DNA from: Suttonella sp. R2A3
Lineage (GTDB): Bacteria > Pseudomonadota > Gammaproteobacteria > Cardiobacteriales > Cardiobacteriaceae
Reading direction: 5' to 3'
Length of the DNA: 64,000 nucleotides
Assembly (NCBI RefSeq): GCF_021513215.1
Contig: NZ_CP090975.1
Coordinates: 613,501-677,500 of the forward strand
Made by a program: the position numbers and the translations under genes. Below the pieces are notes generated by a model. The model ran no database searches, had not been told where the DNA came from, and worked only from the letters and a program-made list of their open reading frames with translations. Below are positions 18,301 to 26,527 of the stretch, in pieces (the first letter of the stretch is position 1; each line of letters starts with the position of its first letter).

Positions 18301-20746
18301 AAGTCACTTCAGCAAAACTAATCGCCTCTTCGGTCATCTCTCCAAAGGTACGCACCGCAACATTGCCGTAACTATGGCCTGCACCATCACCACGCTCTTT
18401 AAACAAGCCCAATAATGGCACATCTTCACCCTCATGATGCTGCACAGCGCTTTGATGCCACTGCCACGCGCTGTAGCACAGCTCACTGAAGCCCACGCCA
18501 CCAAGTGGCGAATAACTGTTCGGGAAATAGGGCGCCAGTTTCGGGTCTTCCGTATCTAAAAATGCCGGTTCAAAGAACGCACCACCGCTATAGCTTTCCA
18601 CCGTGCACAGACCGAATTTACCCATCGTTTTTAACAGCGATTTATGCAGCGCTTTTTTAAATTTCGCCATCGCTTTTGCTGTACCTTCTGCACCATAAAG
18701 CTCACGTGCACGGTTATACACCGTTGCCGGACACACTGCTGAAGCACCAAAACCAAGAATTAGCGCCACATCATGGGTGCTTGCGATCTGGCCACTGTGA
18801 TAAACAATACTGGTGTGAAAACGGAAGCCGTTATCAATAAGGTAACGATTGACCATCGCGCTTAATAGTACTGCCGGCAGCGCCGCACGCTCTTTACTCA
18901 CCCCACTATCATCGAGGATGATGATATCGGTGACCGCTTTACACAGCGTCCACACCTGCTCACAAACTGCTGCTAAGCCTGCCTCTAATGAGGCCTGATT
19001 TTCTTCGGGGTTTTCACAATAGTCATAAAGTGCTTCAATCCTACCGACACGCAATATCCCTTCAGCACCTGCCCGCTCAATGGCAGCTAATTCCTGTGGC
19101 AATAATAACGGGCTTTCCAGCACCAATTGTTTGGTACTGCGTCGCACAAAATTCGGTTTTCCGCCGAGGCTTACGCGCAACGTCATGCCTTCGGTTTCGC
19201 GGATAGAATCCAGCGGTGGATTCGTCACTTGCGCAAAGCGCTGGGTAAAATAACGCGACATACCGCCTTCAACGCCGGTTACTGCGTTAATCGCCAGGCC
19301 ATAGCCCATCGCAGACACTCGTTCAGCGCCCGTATCGAGCATAGGATCGAGTAGAAAACGGAAGCTTTCCTGATTCAGGCTATAGGCAATATGGCGGCTG
19401 GTAAAATCCAGCGGCGACGTATCGGATAACTCACTGATAGAAACTTCAGGTAACGCACTTAAGCGCACGCGTTTATCGCGAAGCATCTCACCATAGGGCT
19501 GAGCAGCAGCCATTCGCGCAAGAATCTCGTATTCATCATTAAGCGTTTTTGAAGCATGATCAAAAACAAACATCCCACCGGCTTTAATCCGCCCACGGCG
19601 AGTGACGCTTTCTGGAGGAAAATCAATTTGTCCTGCTTCACTCATTGCCGCGGCATAATCGTCAGTTTCCACAGTGCGCAAAGGGCGTAGACCTAAGCGA
19701 TCTAATGCTGCACCGATTTTGATCCCATCACAAAACACCAACCCTGCCGGACCGTCATTTTTTTCTTCCGAGAGCGAGAAATACGCCAACATATCGCGCT
19801 CAGCCAGCGGATATTCATCTTGTTTATTTTCCCACGCCGGCGGCATCATTTTGACCATAATTTCATCAATCGGCTGGCGGTCATCCCATAAACGGCGCAT
19901 TAAGGTTTGATCAAGTCGCGCTGAATCAGACTGTCCTTTTGGAAACACCAATTTATAGCCTTCATGACGCGCAACCGCCAGCTCACTAATCCGGCTTTTG
20001 CGGTCGGTATTAAGCTCACCATTGTGTGCTAAGCGGCGAAATGGCTGGGCAAAGGATGGGTTAGGCGCGGTATTGGTGGAAAAACGGGTGTGAAACCACA
20101 GCATGCTCACTTCATGCTCTGGATTGCGTAAATCATCATAATAAGGGAACACTTCCCACGAGTTAAGCAAGCCTTTATACACCTGCGTGCGTGAGCTAAA
20201 AGAAAGCGGATAAAAGCCAGGAAACTGGTGTTCATTGACCGCATTTTCTTCGATTTCGAGCAACACGCCACAGAGAAAATGTTCAAAACTGTCCCAATCG
20301 GTGCAGCTATCCGGGCAGGATAAAACCCATTGAACAATTGGCATCTGCGCTTTTTGACTTGCTTCATTTAACGCGCTGTTACTCACCGGCACATCACGTC
20401 GGTGCAAAACGTCTAAACCATGTTTATCGAGCACCGACTGCAGATACTGCAACACGGAGATACGTACACTCTGATCGGTAGGTAAGAAGAAATTGCCTAC
20501 CGCAAACGAGCCTGCCTCTAGAGGCAGTCCGGTTAGATGACGATAAAAACGCGGCGACAGGTCAATCCCTACACCGCCGCCATCACCAACCCCTTCTGCG
20601 TTAAAACCACCGCGATGCGGGACTTTACATAACGCCTGGTTGGCTAATTCGAGTAATTCGTGGGTTTGTATGCTGCGTTTGTGGGTAATAAATCCAACCC
20701 CACAATTCGAACGTTCGTCTGATATGTTATACAGCAGTCCACCCAT
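15335..20746 (-). CDS. gltB: Glutamate synthase large subunit, enlarged variant
   Basis: Makes glutamate from glutamine and 2-oxoglutarate. At 1803 residues it is about 300 longer than E. coli GltB. In order: N-terminal glutaminase domain with catalytic Cys15 (NCGVGF) after a 14-residue propeptide-like lead; central domain; FMN barrel (about 985-1290) with AMSHGSL, SNSGEGGEHPSRY and AGNTGGTGAA; a three-cysteine cluster CVMAKNCNIKC near 1235; a GXGXG beta-helix domain (about 1330-1540, GGRIIVQDPGGG, GGELYAAGEAGDRFGVRNSG). Unusual: about 100 extra residues just before the FMN domain, a helical C-terminal extension of over 200 residues, and Cys spacing x5-x3 instead of the usual x5-x4. No gltD follows; a diflavin reductase does. 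GAGGT lies about 8-9 nt before the ATG. Confidence 0.88.
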   Translation of the reverse strand: MGGLLYNISDERSNCGVGFITHKRSIQTHELLELANQALCKVPHRGGFNAEGVGDGGGVGIDLSPRFYRHLTGLPLEAGSFAVGNFFLPTDQSVRISVLQYLQSVLDKHGLDVLHRRDVPVSNSALNEASQKAQMPIVQWVLSCPDSCTDWDSFEHFLCGVLLEIEENAVNEHQFPGFYPLSFSSRTQVYKGLLNSWEVFPYYDDLRNPEHEVSMLWFHTRFSTNTAPNPSFAQPFRRLAHNGELNTDRKSRISELAVARHEGYKLVFPKGQSDSARLDQTLMRRLWDDRQPIDEIMVKMMPPAWENKQDEYPLAERDMLAYFSLSEEKNDGPAGLVFCDGIKIGAALDRLGLRPLRTVETDDYAAAMSEAGQIDFPPESVTRRGRIKAGGMFVFDHASKTLNDEYEILARMAAAQPYGEMLRDKRVRLSALPEVSISELSDTSPLDFTSRHIAYSLNQESFRFLLDPMLDTGAERVSAMGYGLAINAVTGVEGGMSRYFTQRFAQVTNPPLDSIRETEGMTLRVSLGGKPNFVRRSTKQLVLESPLLLPQELAAIERAGAEGILRVGRIEALYDYCENPEENQASLEAGLAAVCEQVWTLCKAVTDIIILDDSGVSKERAALPAVLLSAMVNRYLIDNGFRFHTSIVYHSGQIASTHDVALILGFGASAVCPATVYNRARELYGAEGTAKAMAKFKKALHKSLLKTMGKFGLCTVESYSGGAFFEPAFLDTEDPKLAPYFPNSYSPLGGVGFSELCYSAWQWHQSAVQHHEGEDVPLLGLFKERGDGAGHSYGNVAVRTFGEMTEEAISFAEVTSREGERLDILPQDDSYLFQSHQPRTPEQIDAHRITPAYEAFIEAMNAERVARPSALRDLLGFPADVTSADSQAAFTAALATFKTDTAVHSAVRGMTVTHDGSECIIKLDNPSKARHQALAGALQERFASLDIVRCDDEALQVKADDEAQAFFDSLIAAPKPIALDDIQPAHEITANFTGGAMSHGSLLFKAHQAVAIGANMVGAKSNSGEGGEHPSRYNSIRASKIKQIASGRFGVWAGYLADPMLEELEIKIGQGAKPGEGGQLPAQKVTVEIASMRGGTPGVELVSPPPHHDTYSIEDLGQLIHDCKAARVKVIVKLVSSEGVGTIAVGVAKAGADIINIAGNTGGTGAAQVTSLKHSGRIAELGLVEVHQALTLNGLREKVELRCSGAHQTGSDIIKSAMLGGDSFEFGTTCLMMLKCVMAKNCNIKCPVGLTTPHEVFDGDPRALAQYFLNVAHDVRRLLAELGFSSLQAIRGRADLLHLIDHPNLVGRYHMEGMLQHVSFDLGKEAVALEADYTLDEALWHEFNDAFSTMAEDDYLAIDVDSISNTHKTVAGRFGIDVERYLNYQFTDMHPKVYTLTDGRRVLSDGAVEISSSNAAGQSFGAFNNSGITLIHRGTCNDGVGKSMSGGRIIVQDPGGGSHESGGNVLLGNFALFGATGGELYAAGEAGDRFGVRNSGAVSVIEGVGDFGCEYMTNGAVVNIGSFGRGFGNGMSGGVAYQYDPSGKIAEHCAKDSVSAIALDSEHEALSGQEDALLWYLSRHAAFAESALAEQLLNDWENVRHDFYCLLPNAWIAAHDGREIASDTDRATMVSELAAGITQALLDEVGAHYAAKTPLFAGRLPGEALTSASDYMVAAGIFFRAQEQVRERGVDDIAEAAKKLLLNDDRSLHDTLQRDVIGALADYEDGELAHLLAAQRVDDYCRALSMRANFDSHALGTYAWILHRRRANTAALLNITPIKEPLAQRLSGVIAEAMYQQREQNAA

Positions 20747-21374
20747 AAACCCTTACCTCATTTAAAATATTTTTTGCACCTCGACTACCACCTCGCAACG
20801 CATGAACTGCGTAATGAAAGCTCTCGCCAATCGTAAAACGTTTACCAACTACCACCAGCCCTACCGTTTGCTGAACTCAGGATATTGCCATGCAATACGC
20901 GATGATAGATCCTTCATTTTTATAACTTGCCTACTTATAAGGGTGTTTAGAACCCTAAACCGCAAAAACTAAGCGAACCGTTATTTATACCGTTATTGTT
21001 CTTTATTGACAAGTGTTAATTTTTACTTAGCTAAGTTTATTGCTACGCCGATTAGTTGCCTTACTAGCATTTATATCTCGCTCAACGACAACGATATTTT
21101 TAATTCGATGCTATAAAAATAGACATTTTTTCAATATTGGTAAATGAATTTATCAGCATTTTTTAACAGAAAACCATTCAAGAGTAATTTTATTACTTTA
21201 TATTTTAGGTAGATAAATTATCGGATGTAGATACTACCACAGTTTTTTACTCTTTATATTGATAACGATTATTATTTACATTAGTATATTTGATACTTTA
21301 CCTCTTCTAAGCAAAAAAAATGACTACATAGTATTGACCGGCATATCCACCTGTTTTCCTATTTAAAGCCCACC
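20747..21374. other. 628-nt AT-rich divergent intergenic region
   Basis: Lies between gltB (minus) and the first half-ABC transporter (plus). I see no coding potential. The right half is very AT-rich and contains the Fur-box-like site listed separately. A small inverted repeat GTTTAG/CTAAAC occurs near 20947. The gltB promoter presumably lies within the first 250 nt. The length is unusual for this compact window. Confidence 0.6.
21261..21279 (+). promoter_or_regulatory. Fur-box-like site upstream of the half-ABC transporter operon
   Basis: GATAACGATTATTATTTAC agrees with the 19-bp Fur consensus at 14 positions. It sits about 95 nt before the first ABC gene, immediately after TTGATA that could act as -35 with TAGTAT 17 nt downstream. 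Known Fur repressors block such promoters when iron is replete; fur is encoded in this window. Confidence 0.6.
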
Positions 21375-23126
21375 ATGAACAAACAACCATCTAAATCTTT
21401 CTCACATTGGCATATTATCGCCCCTGTCAAAAAAACAATTTATTTTGCCATGGCAGTTGCCGTGCTTGCAGCGGCATGCGCTTTATTCACAATGTTGTTG
21501 CTGGCGGGGTTAATCCGCCAGTTAATCGCCCAACCCGATACAGTGGCATGGACGTGGTTTTTGACGGCATTGCTTTTTGCTATTTTTGCTTATATTTTTC
21601 GTAGCCTGTCCTTCAAGTATTCACACTTAGCAGCCTTTGCTTTGGAACCAATTTTGCGTCGGCAGATTAGCGATCATTTAGTACAAGTTCCTTTAGGGAC
21701 ACTCAGCGAACAAGGTAGTGCTGCGCTAACCAAGGTTATTCAGGATGATGTGCGTGATTTACACGCTTTTGTCGCCGATGCCACACCTTTGTACGCCCGC
21801 GCTTATGCTGCACCAATTTTCACTATATTATTGCTGTTTGTCTTGGATTGGCGCTTGGCGCTGGTGGCTCTGGCAGTGTTGATTATCGGTATGTTGATTT
21901 TAAGTCTGGCGATGAAAAATGCCAATGAAACACACCACCGCTACAATAAAGCGCGTGAAACCGTCAACCAAGCAGTTATTGAATTTGTCCAGGCCATGCC
22001 CGTGGTGCGTACTTTTGACGGTGGCCGCGCCTCGTTTGGTCGCTACGAACAAGCCTTGGATCGCTATCTTGAAGTGCTGACTGGCTGGTACAAACAAAGC
22101 GGCCCACCAGCGAAATTGTCCATGATAATACTCAATCCTATGCCGACCTTGATTGTTTTGTTGTGGGCGGGCTGTTACTGGCTGTGGCAAGATAGTCTGT
22201 CATTTAGCACATGGTTGGCAGTGCTGCTTCTTGGCACGGGCATGGCGGAAGCATTGATGCCTTATATGGCGCTCTATCATCTGATTGACAAGGCAAAAAT
22301 CAGCATTCACCGCATTACGGACGTACTGCATTTACCGCTGCTACCGATTACTGACACACCACAAGAGCCTCAAGATGCCTCAGTTGTCTTTGAAGCCGTC
22401 GATTTCCGTTATGGTAATCGCACTGAAAACGCCTTGAGCGATGTCAGCTTCAGTGTACCATCGGGCAGTTTTACCGCCTTAGTGGGGGCATCAGGTGCAG
22501 GTAAAAGCACCGTAGCACGCTTACTGCCGCGTTTTTGGGATGTCACAAGTGGCAGCATTAAAATCGGCGGCGTTGATGTGCGCGATATATTGCCTGAGGT
22601 ATTGATGCAACAAGTGGCGTTTGTCTTTCAAGATACGTTTTTATTTTCGGGCAGCATTGCCGAGAATATTCGTTTAGGATTACCCGACGCCAGCGATACA
22701 GCGGTAATCGCAGCAGCACAATCGGCACAGGCGCATGAATTCATCAGCCAATTGCCGCAAGGCTACAAAACGCAAGTGGGTGAACGTGGTGCCAGTTTGT
22801 CGGGAGGGCAGCGTCAACGCATCGCCATCGCCCGTGCTATCTTGCAAAACCGGCCAATTTTGCTGCTCGACGAGGCAACTGCCTTTGCCGATGCCGAGAA
22901 CGAAGCATTGTTAATGAAAGCCTTGCACACATTGATGCAAGGCAAAACGGTTCTGATGATTGCCCACCGCCTGGCAACCATCCAACATGCCGAACAAATT
23001 TTGATGTTCGCCGACGGACACCTGGTGGAAGCAGGTAAACCGGAGACTTTGCTTAAACAAGGCGGGGCATATGCCGAACTCTGGCAAGCCTACCAAAGTG
23101 CACAAAACTGGACAATTAGGAATTAA
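21375..23126 (+). CDS. Half-ABC transporter, exporter fold (IrtA/YbtP type), first of a pair
   Basis: 583 residues: an N-terminal six-helix membrane domain (about 20-310) and an ABC ATPase domain. Walker A GASGAGKST is near 371, signature LSGGQ near 475 and Walker B ILLLDEATAFAD after it; the D-loop reads AFAD rather than ALD. Known: paired exporter-fold transporters such as YbtP/YbtQ and IrtA/IrtB import ferric siderophores. The Fur-like site, the interposed hydrolase and the matching second half-transporter support a metallophore role. Export of a small molecule cannot be excluded. There is no good ribosome site before the ATG. Stop and next ATG are adjacent. Confidence 0.8.
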   Translation: MNKQPSKSFSHWHIIAPVKKTIYFAMAVAVLAAACALFTMLLLAGLIRQLIAQPDTVAWTWFLTALLFAIFAYIFRSLSFKYSHLAAFALEPILRRQISDHLVQVPLGTLSEQGSAALTKVIQDDVRDLHAFVADATPLYARAYAAPIFTILLLFVLDWRLALVALAVLIIGMLILSLAMKNANETHHRYNKARETVNQAVIEFVQAMPVVRTFDGGRASFGRYEQALDRYLEVLTGWYKQSGPPAKLSMIILNPMPTLIVLLWAGCYWLWQDSLSFSTWLAVLLLGTGMAEALMPYMALYHLIDKAKISIHRITDVLHLPLLPITDTPQEPQDASVVFEAVDFRYGNRTENALSDVSFSVPSGSFTALVGASGAGKSTVARLLPRFWDVTSGSIKIGGVDVRDILPEVLMQQVAFVFQDTFLFSGSIAENIRLGLPDASDTAVIAAAQSAQAHEFISQLPQGYKTQVGERGASLSGGQRQRIAIARAILQNRPILLLDEATAFADAENEALLMKALHTLMQGKTVLMIAHRLATIQHAEQILMFADGHLVEAGKPETLLKQGGAYAELWQAYQSAQNWTIRN

Positions 23127-23933
23127 ATGAATCAATCATCGGTTTCACTTTCTTACTGCGAATATGGTTGCAAAAACGGCTTTCCCGTGTTGCTGCATCA
23201 TGGGCTTGTCGGTAGTGATTATCTACCTCCACATTGGCATAATCTGGCCAAGACAGTCGGCATAAAGCTTATCGCCGTAGCACGCCCGGGCTATGCACGC
23301 TCTCCTGTGCAAAATATGTCAGCGATAATTGATTGGGGAGACATCATCGCCCCACTATTGGATGATTTAGGGGTAACAAATCAATTTGCCACTATCGGGA
23401 TTTCTGCCGGCGCACCTTATGCCTACGCCCTGGCAAATCATTTCGCAGAACAATGTCATGGAGTCTGGGTGTTAAGTGGTATGCCTTTTGTCGCTGATCC
23501 ACACATTTTCGCCTTATACCCAGCAGCGGCAAGAGCCATTTATCAACAATTTGCCGAATTGACCGATGATGAATTGGCCATGCAGATGCGTGGATACCTT
23601 GAGAACACTCTTAGCGAAGCAACAGCAGATGCCGAATTAACACACTTGATTGACGACACTTTATGCCATGATGGGCAGGGAATAGTACGCGAAATACGCT
23701 TACAAACCGCACCCTGGGGATTTTCCCCTTATGATATCACCTGCCCAATCGAACTTTGGCACAGCCGAGAAGACGACGAGGTTCCTTTTGCCGCCGTTCA
23801 AGCAATGGTTGGACAAATGCGCAATGCCATACTGCACATCCAAAAAAGCGCGTCACACTTTCCTGATAACCACAGTGAACAAGAATTATTCAATTCAATG
23901 TCAATACGTTGCCATAGTCGAGGAAATCAATAA
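23127..23933 (+). CDS. Alpha/beta hydrolase between the two half-ABC genes
   Basis: Cytoplasmic alpha/beta-hydrolase of 268 residues without signal peptide. Seen: oxyanion-hole segment HHGLVGSDY, nucleophile elbow GISAG with Ser93, an acidic residue in HSREDDEVPF (about 216) and His244 in SASHFPD, giving a plausible catalytic triad. It begins directly after the upstream stop and shares one base with the next ATG (TAATG), so it belongs to the transporter operon. Inference: hydrolysis of an ester or lactone in the imported siderophore to release iron. Substrate unknown. Confidence 0.75.
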   Translation: MNQSSVSLSYCEYGCKNGFPVLLHHGLVGSDYLPPHWHNLAKTVGIKLIAVARPGYARSPVQNMSAIIDWGDIIAPLLDDLGVTNQFATIGISAGAPYAYALANHFAEQCHGVWVLSGMPFVADPHIFALYPAAARAIYQQFAELTDDELAMQMRGYLENTLSEATADAELTHLIDDTLCHDGQGIVREIRLQTAPWGFSPYDITCPIELWHSREDDEVPFAAVQAMVGQMRNAILHIQKSASHFPDNHSEQELFNSMSIRCHSRGNQ

Positions 23934-25696
23934 TGGATAACAGTACCCTACAGAGGCGCACCACTTCTTTTCGTGAGCTTTATCGAATGGTATGTGCCGC
24001 CGCCGGCGCACAAGCACCACTCATACGTCGCAGCTTATTGTTAGGTATCATCACCGCCGTATTGCGTGGTGTGGCGTTCGTCGGTTTTACCCCTTTATTC
24101 TTCGCACTGCAACAACAACTGTGGAGACAGGTATTGCTATGGTTATTGGCCATGACCGCTTTGCTGTTGCTGTCGAGCATAAGCGATTGGTTTAGTCGTA
24201 ATTACGATCATAACGGCCATGCCGCCAGAGCTGGTGATGCCCTGCGCCGAGCATTGGGGCAACATTTACGGCGCATGCCGTTACAGGCCTTATACCGCAA
24301 ACGCTCAGGCGAGCTTAATGCAGCAATTGCCGGAGATGTCGATGACGTACTCAATTACAGCATGACCGTAGGATTGATGTTGATTAACGCTGTGGTCACA
24401 CCCATCGCTACTGGAATCGGGACGCTTTTTTTTGACTGGCGTCTGGCTGTGGCACTGCTCTTGGTATTCCCTGCGGTGTTGCCCATTTTCTTATGGGTAC
24501 GACCACTACTGTCGCGTCATAAGCAAGTGTTAGCCGATGCCAACGCCAATTTAAACGCCGAAACAGTAGAATACACTCAGGGATTACCCGTACTCAAAGC
24601 AGCGGGCTGCATTGGTGACAAGGCAGCGCGTTTCCAGCAAGCAGTGCGCGCGGTAGAAACGGCACAAATCACCGCCATGCGCGAAGAAGCACCGGCCAAT
24701 ATTCTGCTGGCATCAGTGGTGGAAATCGGCATCTTACTGATTGTTGCTCTGGGATTATGGCTGGTGAGTAACGGTGATATCGGTTTAATGGTTCTTGCCG
24801 GTTTGATGGTCGCTGTAGTACGTTTTGCCGAACCGCTGAGCATGTTTATCGGCATGAGTAATATTTTCATCATGGTGGAAAATGGCTACCACCGTCTGCA
24901 GGTATTGCTTGATATTGCCCCATTAAGCCTGCAGCAACCGCAACAAATACCGACCCGCTATGATATTACCTTTGATGCACTGACATTCTGCTATGCCGAG
25001 CATGACGAACCCGCGCTAAAAGATATTTGCCTGAATATTCCCGAGCACGCCCTCACTGCGCTGGTTGGTTCATCAGGCTGCGGCAAAACCACACTCATTC
25101 GCATGCTGATGCGTTACGCCGACCCACAGTTCGGCAGTGTACACATCGGTGGTATTGATATTCGTCGGATTGAACCAGAAATACTGAATCGTCTGATCGC
25201 CGTAGTGTTTCAAGACGTGTATTTATTCGACGACAGCATTCTCGCCAATATCCGTATGGGACGCGGCGACGCAACGGATGAAGAAATTTATGCCGCAGCT
25301 AAAGCCGCCCATTGTCATGACTTTATCAAGCGCCTGCCACAAGGTTATGATACCCGCGTCGGTGATATTGGTGGCAACTTATCAGGTGGTGAAAAACAGC
25401 GTATTTCCATCGCCCGGGCGTTACTCAAAGACGCACCGATTATCATCCTTGATGAACCCACCGCCGCGCTGGATACACAAAGCGAGTTGGCGGTACAACA
25501 AGCTATCGACGCACTGGTTCGCAATAAAACCGTCATAGTGATCGCCCATCGTCTTTCCACCATCGTCGCTGCACAGCAAATAGTTGTCCTTGATGAAGGA
25601 ACAGTACTCGAAACCGGTACCCATCAGAACCTGCTCGATAAAAATGGCCGCTACGCCAAATTGTGGCGGATGCAGCAGTATGTTCACGCAGCCTGA
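23933..25696 (+). CDS. Half-ABC transporter, exporter fold (IrtB/YbtQ type), second of a pair
   Basis: 587 residues with the same plan as the first: membrane domain (about 25-320) and ATPase with Walker A GSSGCGKTT near 378, signature LSGGEKQR near 483, Walker B IIILDEPTAALD and H-loop IAHRLST. The canonical ALD here against AFAD in the partner suggests a heterodimer with one modified nucleotide site. Translationally coupled to the hydrolase. A siderophore-import heterodimer is the best reading from context. Confidence 0.8.
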   Translation: MDNSTLQRRTTSFRELYRMVCAAAGAQAPLIRRSLLLGIITAVLRGVAFVGFTPLFFALQQQLWRQVLLWLLAMTALLLLSSISDWFSRNYDHNGHAARAGDALRRALGQHLRRMPLQALYRKRSGELNAAIAGDVDDVLNYSMTVGLMLINAVVTPIATGIGTLFFDWRLAVALLLVFPAVLPIFLWVRPLLSRHKQVLADANANLNAETVEYTQGLPVLKAAGCIGDKAARFQQAVRAVETAQITAMREEAPANILLASVVEIGILLIVALGLWLVSNGDIGLMVLAGLMVAVVRFAEPLSMFIGMSNIFIMVENGYHRLQVLLDIAPLSLQQPQQIPTRYDITFDALTFCYAEHDEPALKDICLNIPEHALTALVGSSGCGKTTLIRMLMRYADPQFGSVHIGGIDIRRIEPEILNRLIAVVFQDVYLFDDSILANIRMGRGDATDEEIYAAAKAAHCHDFIKRLPQGYDTRVGDIGGNLSGGEKQRISIARALLKDAPIIILDEPTAALDTQSELAVQQAIDALVRNKTVIVIAHRLSTIVAAQQIVVLDEGTVLETGTHQNLLDKNGRYAKLWRMQQYVHAA

Positions 25697-25903
25697 AGAA
25701 TTGGCCATTTCAATCATGCGTTCCCGAATCATTTCTTTACATTTATTAAGAGCAGCAACCGAGCAAATTATTTCACTAATTCCTGTGGCATATCAAATCA
25801 ATAAACAGGTGAAATACCCCTTAAATAAAAAACTGCTAACCCACATTGGAAATCGCACATGAAAAACAATTTCTTAATTTATTTACCGCAAAAGAAACAT
25901 ATT

Positions 25904-26402
25904 ATGTCAGCTTGGTCAGATGGTTATGTTAGCGATATCGATTATACTTAAGGCTATTACACCGATCTTACCCCCACTAGGTTACCTTGCCTTTTTGATG
26001 ATTAGTCTGGCGCCACCAAAAACAGGCACCGCCTGCGAACTCAGCTTTGGTCAAGGCGTATCGGTCAACACACATGCCACAGCCGGTAATGCAAGCTGGT
26101 AGGGAACAGATTTTAATCCCGCACATGTTGGGTTTGCCCAAGAGCTAGCCGAACAAAACCTACTCTATTTAGCGCACGAATACTTTAACCGCGATTGGCA
26201 TCCGGTGTATTTCGCCGAAATGCAAAATTGGCTTGATGAAGTTAAGGTAAGTTACGCCTGTTCATCAAATTATCTCGATGATTTTGTGCCATGTTTATTT
26301 GATGACAAACAACAGGCATTTTTAAATCAAATAGGTGACCCATCATTTACGCAAACCGCCAAAGCTTACCTGCTTAATAAACAATTTCGCCGCGATTATT
26401 GA
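25904..26402 (+). pseudogene. Decayed SAM methyltransferase with regulatory domain
   Basis: Reading the strand across frames gives MSAWSDGYVSDIDYT, a stop, then GYYTDLTP, a frame change near 25995, TGTACELSFGQGVSVNTHA, a TAG where an aromatic residue is expected before GTDFNP, and then LAHEYFNRDW and YACSSNYLDD, ending at a stop after NKQFRRDY. These blocks occur in this order in intact class I methyltransferases with a methyltransferase regulatory domain, but the catalytic middle is deleted between AEQN and LAHEYF and the C-terminus is cut. At least two stops, one frameshift and one large deletion make this a dead gene. Confidence 0.8.
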
Positions 26403-26462
26403 ATCAAAGCCCTATAAAACCAACCCAATTGTCTTAATTTTTAAAACTTGACCCAAGTCAAT

Positions 26463-26489
26463 TTGAATGATTCTCATTTAGAGTATAAT
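26463..26489 (+). promoter_or_regulatory. Fur-box-like site and -10 upstream of the receptor operon
   Basis: TTGAATGATTCTCATTTAG (26463-26481) matches the Fur consensus at about 11 of 19 positions with a strong core (AATGAT, TCATT). TATAAT (26484-26489) follows at once, so a bound repressor would cover the promoter. A second related sequence (GAACGATTCTTAT) begins at 26492. Confidence 0.55.
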
Positions 26490-26527
26490 GCGAACGATTC
26501 TTATATTGAAATATATTGGAGTGTCCT

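Noticed and set aside
26205-26402. Small plus-strand frame that could be called a 65-residue gene
   Set aside because: It is the C-terminal fragment of the decayed methyltransferase, not an independent gene.
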